The notes beneath the pieces were generated by a model. That model had not been told where the DNA came from, made no database searches, and saw only the letters and a program-made list of their open reading frames with translations. Made by a program: the position numbers and the translations under genes. A stretch of 64,000 nucleotides of DNA, from NCBI RefSeq assembly GCF_029222965.1, contig NZ_JARHUD010000002.1, positions 372,001-436,000 of the forward strand, written 5' to 3'. This document shows positions 37,057-47,017 of the stretch, piece by piece (within the stretch, counting starts at the first letter, position 1; every line of letters begins with the position of its first letter). The DNA comes from Aquibaculum arenosum. GTDB lineage: Bacteria > Pseudomonadota > Alphaproteobacteria > Kiloniellales > DSM-21159.

Positions 37057-37518
37057 TTAGCCGCGGTCACGCAGCAGGCGAGCTTTCTGGCGCTGCCAAT
37101 CGCGCTTCTTGATGTCTTCGCGGCGGTCGGCCTTACGCTTGCCCTTGGCCAGACCGAGTTCCAGTTTGGCCATGCCGCGATCATTGAAGTAGATGGCAAG
37201 GGGCACCAGGGTGTAGCCGTCACGGCGCACCAGCCCCAGCAGGCGTTCTCGCTCACGGCGGTGCACCAACAGTTTGCGCGCCCGCTTGGGTTCATGGCCG
37301 AAGCGATTGGCCGGCGCATACTCGGAGATATGCGCGTTGAGCAGATAGAGCTCGCCCTTCTGCTCCGCCGCGTAGGATTCGCCCAAAGAGGCCTTGCCTG
37401 CTCTCAGAGATTTCACCTCCGAGCCCATCAGGACAAGACCGGTCTCCAGCCGCTCCTCGATGAAGTAGTCGTGCGTCGCCCGGCGATTCTGGGCGACGAC
37501 CTTTCGCCCCTGCGCCAC
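37057..37518 (-). CDS. smpB: SsrA-binding protein SmpB
   Basis: tmRNA partner in trans-translation, 153 aa starting at GTG. Motifs include [47 protein letters not shown], and the basic C-terminal tail [19 protein letters not shown] that inserts into the ribosomal A site. Downstream of dapA, a common alphaproteobacterial arrangement. Confidence 0.96.
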   Translation of the reverse strand: MAQGRKVVAQNRRATHDYFIEERLETGLVLMGSEVKSLRAGKASLGESYAAEQKGELYLLNAHISEYAPANRFGHEPKRARKLLVHRRERERLLGLVRRDGYTLVPLAIYFNDRGMAKLELGLAKGKRKADRREDIKKRDWQRQKARLLRDRG

Positions 37519-37559
37519 GGCTCCGGTCCTCTTCAGTCTTGTGTTGCTGTCCCGGGCGG

Positions 37560-38447
37560 CTAGTTGAGCAGCCCTGCGTGAATCATCGCGTCGCGCACTC
37601 GCTTCTGGGTCTCCGGCGTAACCTGCACCAGCGGCAGCCGCAGTTCATTGCGGCAGTGGCCCAGCAGGGAGAGCGCATACTTCACCGGCTGCGGGCTGGG
37701 CTCGATGAACAGCGTGGTGTGTAGCGGCATCAGGCGATCGTTGATCTCCTGCGCGGCCGCGATGTCACCACGCTTCCAGGCCGTGTGGAACTCTGCGCAC
37801 AGACGCGGGGCCACGTTGGCGGTCACGGAAATGCAGCCATGCCCGCCCTGCGCCATGTAGGGCAGAATGGTCGCGTCCTCGCCGGAGAGCTGACAGAAGT
37901 CCTTGCCGATGGCGGCCCGGGTAAGCGCGGGGCGCACCAGATCGGCGGTTGCGTCCTTCACGCCGGCGATGCGCGGCAGCTCCGCCAGCCGGGCCATGGT
38001 TTCCACGCTCATGTCGACAATGGAGCGGCCAGGAATGTTGTAGATCAGGATCGGCAGGCTGCTGGCATCGTGGATCGCCTTGAAGTGCTGGTAGAGCCCT
38101 TCCTGGTTCGGCTTGTTGTAATAGGGCGTCACCACCAATGCGGCATCGGCACCTGCTTTCTCGGCATGCTGCATGAAGTCGATGGCTTCAGCGGTGGAGT
38201 TCGAGCCGGCGCCTGCGATCACCGGTGCCCGGCCCGCGGCGGCCTCAATGCAGAGTTCGACCACGCGCTTGTGTTCATCATGACTGAGAGTCGGCGACTC
38301 ACCCGTCGTACCGACCGGAACCAGGGCATCGGTGCCTTCATCGATCTGCCATTTGACGAAATCGCGAAAACCCTGCTCGTCCACGCGATTATCGACGAAG
38401 GGAGTGATCAAGGCGGTCAGGGAGCCCGTAAATAGCGGCCCGGTCAT
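37560..38447 (-). CDS. dapA: 4-hydroxy-tetrahydrodipicolinate synthase
   Basis: Lysine/diaminopimelate pathway, condensing pyruvate with aspartate semialdehyde. 295 aa: [42 protein letters not shown], catalytic Tyr in LIYNIPGRS, Schiff-base Lys in [11 protein letters not shown], and [10 protein letters not shown]. An AGGA lies five bases before the ATG. smpB follows 41 bases downstream; a lytic transglycosylase is divergent. Confidence 0.96.
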   Translation of the reverse strand: MTGPLFTGSLTALITPFVDNRVDEQGFRDFVKWQIDEGTDALVPVGTTGESPTLSHDEHKRVVELCIEAAAGRAPVIAGAGSNSTAEAIDFMQHAEKAGADAALVVTPYYNKPNQEGLYQHFKAIHDASSLPILIYNIPGRSIVDMSVETMARLAELPRIAGVKDATADLVRPALTRAAIGKDFCQLSGEDATILPYMAQGGHGCISVTANVAPRLCAEFHTAWKRGDIAAAQEINDRLMPLHTTLFIEPSPQPVKYALSLLGHCRNELRLPLVQVTPETQKRVRDAMIHAGLLN

Positions 38448-38581
38448 GGTATCCTAGCCTCGCATAGCTGCAGAACATTATTCTTCCCGGAAAGCGGCTG
38501 CTCGCCGGGTGAAGTGGCGCAAGATAGCGTTCGCCCTCCGTGGGAACAAGCAGCCCGAATCGCATCATAGATCGCATTCTC

Positions 38582-38610
38582 TTGGGGCTGCAGCACGGGC
38601 GTGGTAATCA
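38582..38610 (+). promoter_or_regulatory. Weak candidate promoter for the lytic transglycosylase
   Basis: TTGGGG (38582-38587), 17-base spacer, TAATCA (38605-38610). A transcript from here would begin after the upstream ATG at 38611 and supports the GTG start at 38656. Confidence 0.25.
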
Positions 38611-38655
38611 ATGGCAAGCTGGGGGCTGTATCCGGTTAAAGTAGGAGTTGGCAGC

Positions 38656-40674
38656 GTGTTCCGAATGGCCGTTACCACCGCGGTTTTCCTCTTGGCCCTC
38701 TTCGCCGGGCCGGCACAGATGGGCGGTGCCTCCGCCCACGCGCAGGACGGGGCGGAACTGCAGCGCCTCGACCGGTTGATGGACCTGATCGACGAGGATC
38801 GCTACGACGAAGCCGTGGCGCTCTCCCGCGACCTGAGCGACCCGGCCCTACGCGACCTCGTGCAATGGCGTCGCCTGATGCGCGAAGGAACGCGTGTCGG
38901 CTTCGGCGAACTGGCCGACTTTCTGGAAACGCATGGCCATTGGCCCAGTGCCAGCACCCTTGCCCGCTATGCCGAGGTTGCCCTGCCCGACTGGCTCGGC
39001 GCCCAGGAAACCGTCGACTGGTTCCGCCAGCATCCGCCCAAGACGGGCGATGGAGCGCTCCGCTTTGCCCGCGCCCTTGCGGGGCTTGGCCTGCGCGATG
39101 AAGCCCAGGACGTCGCCCGAAACGCCTGGCACAACCTCTCCCCCTCTTCATCGACCGAAAGCGCGCTTTTGGCCGAGTTTCCTGCAGCATTCACGGAGGC
39201 CGATCTCGCGGCGCGCGTTGAACGCCTGCTGCAGAACGGCGACCGCTCGGCCGTGGCACTGGCGCAGCGCCTGGGAGCTGATCAAGCCCAGTTGGCCGAA
39301 GCCCGACTGCGCCTGGCCACCATGCAGGGTGGTGTCGACGCCGCAATCGAGGCACTTCCCGATGGCCTGCGCAACGATCCGGGCCTGACGTACGAGCGCG
39401 CGCGTTGGCGCCTGCGCAGCAACGCCTCCGACGGTGCGCTGGATCTGCTCGACCCCGCGCCATCGGTGTCAGAGCTCACCGCGGACCACTGGTGGCGGGT
39501 AAAGCATTGGGCGGCTCGGCGCGCCCTGCGCCAGGGTCAAGCCGCCACCGCCTACCGTATCGCCAGCAGCCATGGTGCCGACTCCGGCCTCACCATGGCA
39601 GAAGGCGAGTTCCTGGCGGGCTGGATCGCACTGCGTTTCCTCAACGACCCGGAACAGGCCTACCGCCACTTCGACCGCCTCTATCACAACGTCTCCATGC
39701 CGATTTCGCTCGGGCGCGGCGCCTACTGGGCCGGCGAAGCAGCAAAGGCCATGGGGCGCGAGGATTGGGCCACGCAGTGGTATCGGGTGGCAGCCCAGTA
39801 CGACACGGTGTTCTATGGTCAGATGGCCGGCCTGCACCTGGGCGCCCTGCCCGTCGGCGGTCTGGATGCTGTGGTTCAGCTCAGCGAAAGCGAGCGCCAG
39901 GCTTTCGAACAGGCGGACCTGACCCGCGTCACCCGCGCCCTCGCGGCGCTCAACCGACAGGATCTCCTGCCCTTCTTCTTCCTGGCTCTGCGTTCCAACG
40001 CAAGCTCGGCAGAGGACTATTACCTGGCGGGCCGCCTGGCACTCGACCTTGGCTATCCCGAGCAAGCGGTCCGTGTCGGGCGCATGGCCCTCACCGATGG
40101 ACATCAGCTTTCCGGTCTGCTCTATCCGCCGCCACCGGTCGATCTCAGCGGTGACCCCGATGGGCCGCTTCTTCTCGGCTTGATGCGCCAGGAAAGCGCC
40201 TTCGACCGCCGCGCGGTGAGCCCGGCCGGCGCTCGGGGGCTGATGCAACTCATGCCCGGCACGGCTGAACAGGTGGCCCGGCGCATCGGCGTCAACTACA
40301 GCTTCGATCGCCTGACCACTGACCCGCAGTACAACATCCGCCTGGGGCGCGACTATCTGGAGCGCATGCTGGACCGCTATGCGGGCTTCCTGCCGCTGGC
40401 CCTGGCTGCCTACAATGCCGGGCCTGGCCGCGCCGATCAGTGGATCGTGGAATTCGGTGATCCGCGTCACCCCAGCGTCGATCCCATCGACTGGATGGAG
40501 CAGATCCCCTTTTCCGAGACACGCAATTACGTTCAGCGTGTGCTGGAATCCTACACAGTCTACCAGCGCCGTCTGCGCCCCGACGACAACCCCTTCGTCG
40601 CCTTGCCCCGGCCGACGCCGGTGGCACTGCACGAGATTGAACCCGAGCCGGCTGAAAGCAGCCTCGAGAACTGA
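38656..40674 (+). CDS. Soluble lytic murein transglycosylase (SLT family)
   Basis: Periplasmic peptidoglycan lyase, about 672 aa. A signal peptide (VTTAVFLLALFAGPAQ... ASAHA) is followed by a long helical superhelix domain (about 30-480). The C-terminal SLT domain has catalytic Glu in MRQESAFDRRAVSPAGARGLMQLMP and LALAAYNAGPGR. GTG 38656 has AGGAG nine bases upstream; an ATG at 38611 lengthens it by 15 residues. Divergent from dapA; a HAD gene follows five bases downstream. Confidence 0.93.
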   Translation: MFRMAVTTAVFLLALFAGPAQMGGASAHAQDGAELQRLDRLMDLIDEDRYDEAVALSRDLSDPALRDLVQWRRLMREGTRVGFGELADFLETHGHWPSASTLARYAEVALPDWLGAQETVDWFRQHPPKTGDGALRFARALAGLGLRDEAQDVARNAWHNLSPSSSTESALLAEFPAAFTEADLAARVERLLQNGDRSAVALAQRLGADQAQLAEARLRLATMQGGVDAAIEALPDGLRNDPGLTYERARWRLRSNASDGALDLLDPAPSVSELTADHWWRVKHWAARRALRQGQAATAYRIASSHGADSGLTMAEGEFLAGWIALRFLNDPEQAYRHFDRLYHNVSMPISLGRGAYWAGEAAKAMGREDWATQWYRVAAQYDTVFYGQMAGLHLGALPVGGLDAVVQLSESERQAFEQADLTRVTRALAALNRQDLLPFFFLALRSNASSAEDYYLAGRLALDLGYPEQAVRVGRMALTDGHQLSGLLYPPPPVDLSGDPDGPLLLGLMRQESAFDRRAVSPAGARGLMQLMPGTAEQVARRIGVNYSFDRLTTDPQYNIRLGRDYLERMLDRYAGFLPLALAAYNAGPGRADQWIVEFGDPRHPSVDPIDWMEQIPFSETRNYVQRVLESYTVYQRRLRPDDNPFVALPRPTPVALHEIEPEPAESSLEN

Positions 40675-40679
40675 GCGCC

Positions 40680-41363
40680 ATGACCCCGCTGACCGGCATC
40701 CGTGCGTGCGTGTTCGATGCCTATGGCACGCTGCTCGATGTCCATGCCGCGGCAAAGCGGGAATCAGAGGCACAAGGTATGGATCTGGCCCGCCTCTCTG
40801 TCGTCTGGCGGCAGAAGCAGCTCGAGTACACCTGGCTGCGCAGCCTCATGGGCCGCTACGTCGACTTTGAGCGAATCACGGCGGATGCCCTCGACTATGC
40901 GCTCGACAGTGAAGGTCTCGTCGATCCGCAACGGCGGGAGCGGCTGCTGGCACTCTACCGCCGGCTGGATGCCTACAGCGATGCTGCAGCATGTTTACGA
41001 GACCTGCGGGACCGCGGCTTGGCGACCGCCATCCTGTCCAACGGCAGCCCTGCGATGCTGGACGCTGCCGTGGAAGCCGCCGGACTGACGCCGCTGCTCG
41101 ATCAAGTGCTCTCAGTCGACGCACTGGGCGTCTACAAGCCCGATCCGCGGGTTTATCACCTGGCTGTGGAACGATTGGAAATGCCGGCGAACGCCATCCT
41201 GTTCGTCTCCGCCAACGGCTGGGATGTCGCCGGGGCGGCGGCCTTTGGCTTCCGAGTGGCTTGGCTGAACCGGACTGCTGCGCCGCCGGAGCGGCTGGAC
41301 GCCCAGCCTGACCGCATCGTCGCCACGCTTGACGAGATCGGCGCGCTGCTGGGAATCCCCTGA
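40680..41363 (+). CDS. Haloacid dehalogenase, type II (HAD superfamily)
   Basis: 227 aa. Nucleophile D13 in VFDAYGTLLD, motif II ILSNGSP, motif III Lys in GVYKPDPRVY, and SANGWDVAGAAAFG near the acidic motif, the L-2-haloacid dehalogenase type pattern. It may act on 2-haloalkanoic acids or as a small-molecule phosphatase. It starts five bases after the transglycosylase stop, so it is probably in that operon. Confidence 0.88.
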   Translation: MTPLTGIRACVFDAYGTLLDVHAAAKRESEAQGMDLARLSVVWRQKQLEYTWLRSLMGRYVDFERITADALDYALDSEGLVDPQRRERLLALYRRLDAYSDAAACLRDLRDRGLATAILSNGSPAMLDAAVEAAGLTPLLDQVLSVDALGVYKPDPRVYHLAVERLEMPANAILFVSANGWDVAGAAAFGFRVAWLNRTAAPPERLDAQPDRIVATLDEIGALLGIP

Positions 41364-41401
41364 GCACACAACAGACACAACGAAACCAGGAGCATAGGTG
41401 A

Positions 41402-42394
41402 ATGACGGGAGATGAGTTGCCTCGTTACGAGGACGTGGAGGCAGCAGCGGAGCGGCTTCGTGGCCAGGCGGTTCTTACCCCCCTGCTCGAGTCCGATGAA
41501 CTGAACCGCCGCACCGGCGGGCGCATACTCATCAAGCCTGAGGTGCTGCAGCGCACCGGCTCCTTCAAGTTCCGTGGCGCCTTCAACCGGATCAGCCGCA
41601 TACCCAAGGGTGAGCACTCCAAGGGTGTCGTTGCCTATTCCTCCGGCAACCACGCCCAGGGCGTGGCAGCCGCCGCCGCACGGTTGGGCTTGCCGGCCAC
41701 CATCGTGATGCCGGCCGACGCGCCCGCAATCAAGCTGGTAAACACCCGCGCCCTGGGTGCCACGGTGCTCACCTACGATCGCTATCGCGACGTGCGCGAA
41801 GAGGTCGCGGCCGAGGTCCAGGCCACCACCGGCGCCACGCTGGTGCGCCCCTACGACGACCGCCACGTAATCGCCGGGCAGGGCACGGTCGGCCTGGAGA
41901 TCGTGCAGCAGGCCCGCGAACTTTCGCTCACGCCTGACGCCATTCTCGCCTGTTGCGGCGGCGGCGGCCTGACTGCCGGGATCGCGCTCGCGGCCAAAGC
42001 CCTGTCTCCCGAGACCGCGGTCTACACCGTTGAGCCTGAGGGCTTCGACGACACCGCGCGCTCCCTGGCTGCCGGTATGCGTCAGGAAAACAGTGCTGAC
42101 GCCCGTTCGATCTGCGACGCTCTTCTGGCACCCACCCCCGGCGAACTCACCTTTGCGATCAATCAGACGTGCACCGCGGGTGGTGTGGCGGTGAGCGATG
42201 CAGCCGTCCGGCGAGCCATGGCCTTCGCCGCCCGGCGGCTCAAGCTGGTGGTGGAGCCCGGCGGTGCCGTCTGCCTCGCCGCCCTGCTCTCCGGGCGCTT
42301 CGATGCCAAGGGCAAGGTGATCGCCATCACCTTGTCCGGCGGCAATGTCGACGATGCCCTGCTGGCCGAAGTCCTAGGCGAAAACGAAGACTGA
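41402..42394 (+). CDS. PLP-dependent threonine/serine dehydratase
   Basis: 330 aa fold-type II enzyme. The PLP Lys is in GSFKFRGAFNRI, with SSGNHAQGVA, VMPADAP and the phosphate-binding CCGGGGLTAG. There is no C-terminal ACT domain, so it is probably a catabolic-type threonine ammonia-lyase or a serine dehydratase/racemase relative rather than feedback-regulated IlvA. AGGAG lies nine bases before the ATG. Confidence 0.88.
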   Translation: MTGDELPRYEDVEAAAERLRGQAVLTPLLESDELNRRTGGRILIKPEVLQRTGSFKFRGAFNRISRIPKGEHSKGVVAYSSGNHAQGVAAAAARLGLPATIVMPADAPAIKLVNTRALGATVLTYDRYRDVREEVAAEVQATTGATLVRPYDDRHVIAGQGTVGLEIVQQARELSLTPDAILACCGGGGLTAGIALAAKALSPETAVYTVEPEGFDDTARSLAAGMRQENSADARSICDALLAPTPGELTFAINQTCTAGGVAVSDAAVRRAMAFAARRLKLVVEPGGAVCLAALLSGRFDAKGKVIAITLSGGNVDDALLAEVLGENED

Positions 42395-42488
42395 AGCCGG
42401 CGCCGCCGTAAGCTGCGCCCCGCCCGGCGTTGTCAGTGGGCGGCGCGCTTGCTATTGCTCCCCACCTTCCCCGAATTTTGGACTGTCC

Positions 42489-43451
42489 ATGCGCTCGGTC
42501 ATCGAAACCCTCATTCGCGAAGCGACCCTGCTCTGCTGCTTCTTTCTCCCTCCGGAGCGGCGCATCGCGCTTGAGCGGCGCATTCGCGGCCGTTTCGAGT
42601 GGCAGAAGCTGCGCGGCTGCGACGTCGTTGTCGTTTCTTTCGGCAAGAGCGGGCGCACTTGGCTGCGGGTGATGATGTCGAGGCTCTATCAATTGCGCCA
42701 CGGCCTGCCCGATCAGATGCTGCTGCAGTACGACAACATGCACCGACGCAACAGCGCGGTGCCCAAGGTTCACTATAGCCACGACAACTACCTAAAGGAC
42801 TACACCGGCCACGACGCCGACAAGTCCGACTATCGCGACACCCCCGTGGTACTCCTCGCGCGTCACCCGGCCGACACCGCCGTGTCGCAGTACTTCCAGT
42901 GGAAGTACCGGATGCGCAGCCGGAAAAAGAAAATCAACGACTATCCGGACGAAAATGCGGACATCTCGATCTACGATTTTGTCATGCAGAGCGATGCCGG
43001 ACTGCCGAAGATCGTCGACTTCATGAACCTCTGGGCCCGCGAGGCCCCCAAGCTGCAAGCCCTGCTTCTGGTGCGCTATGAGGACATGCGCGCCGATCCT
43101 GGCGAGGCGCTGGTCCGCGTCATGGAGTTCATCGGCACGCCGGCAACAGCGGAGGAGATCCAGGAGGCGGTTGACTTCGCCTCTGTCGAGAACATGCGCA
43201 AGATGGAAAGCCAGCGGACCTTTTGGCTCTCCGGCAGCCGCATGACCACCAAAGACACCAGCAACCCGAACGCCTACAAGGTGCGCCGGGCCAAGGTCGG
43301 CGGCTGGCGCGACTATTTCGAACCGGAAGAGATCGAGGCTGTGGAACGCTACCTCACGGAAAATCTTGACCCCTTCTTCGGTTACGCCGGGCCTCCCGTT
43401 AGGCCTTCCACCGTGGCGGAGACCGAGACCACAGCCGAAGCGAAACCCTGA
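42489..43451 (+). CDS. PAPS-dependent sulfotransferase domain protein
   Basis: 320 aa. The 5'-phosphosulfate loop is SFGKSGRTWLR at residues 50-60. The 3'-phosphate-binding strand/helix is LARHPADTAVSQYFQ, and the C-terminal KVGGWRDYFEPEEIE matches the RKGxxGDWK-like region. It transfers sulfate from PAPS to an unidentified acceptor, possibly a cell-surface glycan, lipid or small molecule. It stands alone between a dehydratase and fabI, each with its own spacing. Confidence 0.87.
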   Translation: MRSVIETLIREATLLCCFFLPPERRIALERRIRGRFEWQKLRGCDVVVVSFGKSGRTWLRVMMSRLYQLRHGLPDQMLLQYDNMHRRNSAVPKVHYSHDNYLKDYTGHDADKSDYRDTPVVLLARHPADTAVSQYFQWKYRMRSRKKKINDYPDENADISIYDFVMQSDAGLPKIVDFMNLWAREAPKLQALLLVRYEDMRADPGEALVRVMEFIGTPATAEEIQEAVDFASVENMRKMESQRTFWLSGSRMTTKDTSNPNAYKVRRAKVGGWRDYFEPEEIEAVERYLTENLDPFFGYAGPPVRPSTVAETETTAEAKP

Positions 43452-43497
43452 CATAAACGTGGCCTCCCAACGGACTTCTTCCGCGAAGAGCCTGCCT

Positions 43498-43525
43498 TTG
43501 ACCGCCCGGGTGCTTGGTGTAGACT
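43498..43525 (+). promoter_or_regulatory. Candidate sigma-70 promoter for fabI-aroC
   Basis: TTGACC (43498-43503), 16-base spacer, TAGACT (43520-43525), 57 bases upstream of the fabI ATG. Confidence 0.5.
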
Positions 43526-43582
43526 GCCGCGCCTTTTGACAGTTTGTGCCGCGTTGCCGGCCGCCTTCGAGCGAGTAACCTG

Positions 43583-44422
43583 ATGAGTGAATCTTCCCTG
43601 CTGATGTCCGGCAAACGTGGCTTGATCATGGGGGTGGCGAACGACCGCTCGATCGCCTGGGGCATTGCCAAGGCCCTGCATGAGCAAGGAGCACAACTGG
43701 CCTTCACCTATCAGGGAGACGCATTGGCCAAGCGCGTGCGTCCACTGGCCGAATCGGTCGACAGCAACCTCGTCTTGCCCTGCGATGTGACCGACGAGGA
43801 CTCCATCGACGCCGTCTTCGAATCTCTGGGCAAATCCTGGGATGGCCTCGATTTCGTGGTCCATGCCATCGCCTACGCCGACAAGGACCAGCTCAAGGGG
43901 CGCTACCTCGCCACAACCCGCGACAACTTCGTACGCAGCCTGGACATCTCCTGCTACTCCTTCACGGCGGTAGCGCAACGCGCCGTGCCGATGATGCGCG
44001 AAGGCGGCAGCCTCCTCACCCTCACCTACTATGGGGCCGAGCGCGTGATGCCGCACTACAACGTCATGGGCGTGGCCAAGGCCGCCCTGGAGGCGAGCGT
44101 GCGCTATCTGGCTGCCGATCTCGGCGCCGAGGGCATCCGGGTCAACGCCTTGTCTGCCGGTCCGATCAAGACGCTCGCGGCTTCGGGAATTGGCGACTTC
44201 CGCTACATTCTCAAGTGGAACGAGTACAACTCTCCGCTGCGGCGGAACGTCTCGCTGGACCAAGTGGGCGGCTCGGCGCTCTATCTGCTTTCCGACCTCT
44301 CCTCCGGCGTTACCGGCGAAGTACACCATGTGGACTCCGGCTATCACACCGTCGGCATGATGGAGGTCGACGCAGCGCCGCAGATCCGCGATCTGCTCGA
44401 AGGCTTCAAGTCGCAAGGCTGA
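43583..44422 (+). CDS. fabI: Enoyl-[acyl-carrier-protein] reductase FabI
   Basis: Last step of fatty-acid elongation, NAD(P)H-dependent. 279 aa: [54 protein letters not shown] with the Tyr-x6-Lys active site, [14 protein letters not shown], and VHHVDSGYH. This is the triclosan-sensitive FabI type. aroC follows four bases downstream. Confidence 0.95.
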   Translation: MSESSLLMSGKRGLIMGVANDRSIAWGIAKALHEQGAQLAFTYQGDALAKRVRPLAESVDSNLVLPCDVTDEDSIDAVFESLGKSWDGLDFVVHAIAYADKDQLKGRYLATTRDNFVRSLDISCYSFTAVAQRAVPMMREGGSLLTLTYYGAERVMPHYNVMGVAKAALEASVRYLAADLGAEGIRVNALSAGPIKTLAASGIGDFRYILKWNEYNSPLRRNVSLDQVGGSALYLLSDLSSGVTGEVHHVDSGYHTVGMMEVDAAPQIRDLLEGFKSQG

Positions 44423-44426
44423 TAGC

Positions 44427-45524
44427 ATGCCCGGCAATTCCTTCGGCGAGGCTTTTCGCTTCACCACCTGGGGCGAAAGCCACGGCCCGGCCATCGGCTG
44501 TGTCATCGACGGTGTGCCGCCGCTCATCTCCCTAAGCGAGAGCGATATCCAGCCCTGGCTCGACAAACGCCGTCCCGGACAGTCGCGCTACACCACCCAG
44601 CGGCGCGAACCGGATCGGGTGGAAATTCTCTCCGGCGTTTTTGAGGGCCGCACCACTGGCACACCCATCGCGCTGGTCATCCGCAACGAGGATCAGCGCT
44701 CCAAGGACTACGGCGAGATCGCGTCCAAGTTCCGGCCGGGCCACGCCGATTTCACCTACTTCCGCAAGTACGGCATCCGCGACTACCGCGGCGGCGGGCG
44801 CTCCAGCGCACGCGAAACCGCCATGCGCGTGGCCGCCGGCGGCGTTGCGCGCAAGGTGATTGAGCAACTGCTTGGCGCGGGAAGGGTTTCGCTCCGCGGT
44901 GCGCTGGTGGAGATGGGCGGTCGTGCGGTGGAACGGGCTCGCTGGGATTGGGACGAGGTGAACCGCAACCTCTTCTTTGCGCCTGACGCCGAAGCCGCAG
45001 CGCAGTGGGCGGAAGACCTGGACAAGGCGCGCAAGTCCGGCACGTCCCTTGGGGCGATTGTCGAGGTGGTGGCCGAAGGCGTGCCGGCCGGACTGGGCGA
45101 ACCGGTCTATGACAAGCTGGACGCCGATTTGGCGAAAGCGATGATGTCGATCAACGCCGTCAAGGGCGTGGAGATCGGCGCCGGCTTCGAGGCTGCCCGT
45201 CTCGACGGTGAGGCCAATGCCGACGAGATGCGTATGGCCGGCAACCAGGTTTCCTTCCTGTCGAACAACGCCGGCGGGGTGCTGGGCGGCCTTTCCAGCG
45301 GACAGGACATCGTTGTGCGTTTCGCCGTCAAGCCGACCTCCTCCATCCTGACGCCACGGCGCACCGTCGATCGCTTCAACCGGGAGACTGAGATCGTCAC
45401 CCGCGGCCGCCATGATCCCTGCGTCGGCATCCGGGCTGTGCCTGTGGGCGAAGCCATGATGGCGCTGGTCCTGGCCGACCACCTGCTGCGCCACCGGGGC
45501 CAGGTGGGGCATCTTCCGGAATGA
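44427..45524 (+). CDS. aroC: Chorismate synthase
   Basis: FMN-dependent last step of the shikimate pathway, 365 aa. Signatures: [47 protein letters not shown] (positions around residues 105-135), [24 protein letters not shown], and [15 protein letters not shown]. The stop overlaps the GNAT gene start (ATGA). Confidence 0.96.
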   Translation: MPGNSFGEAFRFTTWGESHGPAIGCVIDGVPPLISLSESDIQPWLDKRRPGQSRYTTQRREPDRVEILSGVFEGRTTGTPIALVIRNEDQRSKDYGEIASKFRPGHADFTYFRKYGIRDYRGGGRSSARETAMRVAAGGVARKVIEQLLGAGRVSLRGALVEMGGRAVERARWDWDEVNRNLFFAPDAEAAAQWAEDLDKARKSGTSLGAIVEVVAEGVPAGLGEPVYDKLDADLAKAMMSINAVKGVEIGAGFEAARLDGEANADEMRMAGNQVSFLSNNAGGVLGGLSSGQDIVVRFAVKPTSSILTPRRTVDRFNRETEIVTRGRHDPCVGIRAVPVGEAMMALVLADHLLRHRGQVGHLPE

Positions 45525-46030
45525 AACCGGCGGCCAAAGCACCGCATCGCTTCCGGCCGGCTCAGCCGGGCGACGTGCCGCTGCTCGCGACGCTGCTCAC
45601 TGAAACCTTTGCCTTCTACGGCGAAGAACCACCCTGCCCGCGTACCGAGTTGGAAAGCCGCCTGGCCCGTCATCTGGGCGCAGATCCGGGTTTCGAGGCG
45701 CTGCTGGTCGAAACGACTGACGACGAGATACTGGGCTATGCGCTCTATGCTCCGGTGTTCTGGACCAGCGATTGTGCCATGGGCCTGTTCCTGAAGGAAA
45801 TCTACCTGCGGCCGCGCGCCCGCGGGGCGGGCCTCGGCCGCGCCCTCATGGCCGAACTCGCCCGTACGGCGAACGCGCGGGGCTGGACCAAGCTGGTCTG
45901 GACCGTCGACCGGCCGAACCGCAGCGCGCGCCGCTTCTACGACAGCCTTCCCGGCGCGCGGCAGTTGGACAAGCTCGTCTATCTCCAGGCCGGTGAGGCG
46001 CTGAAGCGCCTCTCGGCCAAGGACATCTGA
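45521..46030 (+). CDS. GNAT family N-acetyltransferase
   Basis: 169 aa. Acetyl-CoA motif A is in [24 protein letters not shown], followed by motif B around [11 protein letters not shown], typical of the PA4866/diamine-acetyltransferase-like group. The acceptor is unknown. Overlaps aroC by four bases, so co-expressed with fabI-aroC. Convergent with the Rnk-like pair. Confidence 0.88.
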   Translation: MKPAAKAPHRFRPAQPGDVPLLATLLTETFAFYGEEPPCPRTELESRLARHLGADPGFEALLVETTDDEILGYALYAPVFWTSDCAMGLFLKEIYLRPRARGAGLGRALMAELARTANARGWTKLVWTVDRPNRSARRFYDSLPGARQLDKLVYLQAGEALKRLSAKDI

Positions 46031-46049
46031 GCACAACAGCTCCTGGACC

Positions 46050-46472
46050 TCAGTCCGCGTTACCGGGGCGCACAGAGACTACGGTCAACTGCCGCTCGCT
46101 GCCGTCGCGGGTTTCCCAGTCGATGCACTGCCCTTCGGACAGGCCGATAAGCGCCGTGCCAATCGGCGTAAGCACCGAAATGCGCCGGCGGCTGATATCG
46201 GCCTCCCCCGGCAAGACGAGCTGCACCGTCTGAGTGCGACCATTGGTTTCGTCGCGATAGGTGACCTCGGAACCCAGGGTGATAACGCTCGGCGGAATGG
46301 ATTCTGCCGGCCGCACCTCGGCGCGCTCGAGTTCATCCAGCAAACGCTGCGCCACGTCTTCGCTGTGCTCCAAAGCTCCAACGGCGAGACTTTCGAGGCG
46401 CTCGTATTGACCGGCATCGATGATGACTGTTGGCGCGCTTTCAGGCGCCGATTCGACAGGTAACTGGCTCAT
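46050..46472 (-). CDS. Rnk/GreA-like regulator (nucleoside diphosphate kinase regulator family)
   Basis: 140 aa. A short N-terminal helical region (AGQYERLESLAVGALEHSEDVAQRLLDELERA) is followed by a GreA/GreB C-terminal FKBP-like domain (ITLGSEVTYRD, ISVLTPIGTALIGLSEGQCIDWE), the Rnk arrangement. Such proteins bind RNA polymerase. AAGGAG lies seven bases upstream of the ATG, inside the end of the preceding gene, and the two overlap by ATGA. Confidence 0.87.
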   Translation of the reverse strand: MSQLPVESAPESAPTVIIDAGQYERLESLAVGALEHSEDVAQRLLDELERAEVRPAESIPPSVITLGSEVTYRDETNGRTQTVQLVLPGEADISRRRISVLTPIGTALIGLSEGQCIDWETRDGSERQLTVVSVRPGNAD

Positions 46473-47017
46473 TGTGCCGCTCCTTCTAGTGTATGGTTGA
46501 GACTGGCCTCCGGCTGCCACGTTACCTGTTCAAGGATGACGGGCCAGAAGGAGGAGTCGCGCATGCAGACCTGCGCTTGGTCGCCGGCGCTCATGCCCAG
46601 CAATGTGATGCCCAGGGGCGTGTAAAGCCCCAGCGTCAGACCCGGGGCCCCGTGGCGCGTATCAAAAGCGAGAACGCGGGCCTCGGCCGCCCGCCCCTCA
46701 AGCCGGAAGACGACCCGGCTGTTGAGCGTCGCAACACTTGCCGGCATGTCCTGCGGCAAAATAACCCGCGCCGCCGCCAGTTTCTGCCGAAGCAGGAAAC
46801 TGACAAGCGGATCGCCATGCTCGGCGGTTTCTGCCAACTCCTGCAGCACGGCGTAGTCACCGGCCGTGAGCAGGCAACGGCCTGCAGCCGCTTTCACCTG
46901 GACCAGGTGTTGCGCGGTCGGAACGAAACTTCCGGTCCGGGGCTCAGGGACCGCTGTGGGAACCTGCGGCGCCTGGGAGGCGCCACAGGCGACGCAATGG
47001 GATGATGACGCAGCCAT
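46469..47017 (-). CDS. Divergent Rnk/GreA-like protein
   Basis: 182 aa, a paralogue of the following gene with the same layout. A helical segment LTAGDYAVLQELAETAEHGD is followed by a GreA-C-like domain (ATLNSRVVFRLEG, LGLYTPLGITLLGMSAGDQ). It differs by an about 45-residue N-terminal extension with a Cys pair (HCVACG, C8/C11) and by a poorly conserved C-terminus. GGAG seven bases before the ATG. No function can be assigned beyond probable RNA polymerase secondary-channel or regulator family membership. Confidence 0.78.
   Translation of the reverse strand: MAASSSHCVACGASQAPQVPTAVPEPRTGSFVPTAQHLVQVKAAAGRCLLTAGDYAVLQELAETAEHGDPLVSFLLRQKLAAARVILPQDMPASVATLNSRVVFRLEGRAAEARVLAFDTRHGAPGLTLGLYTPLGITLLGMSAGDQAQVCMRDSSFWPVILEQVTWQPEASLNHTLEGAAQ

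Noticed and set aside
43382-44566. 394-aa minus-strand frame opposite fabI
   Set aside because: Antisense to fabI, a strongly conserved gene.
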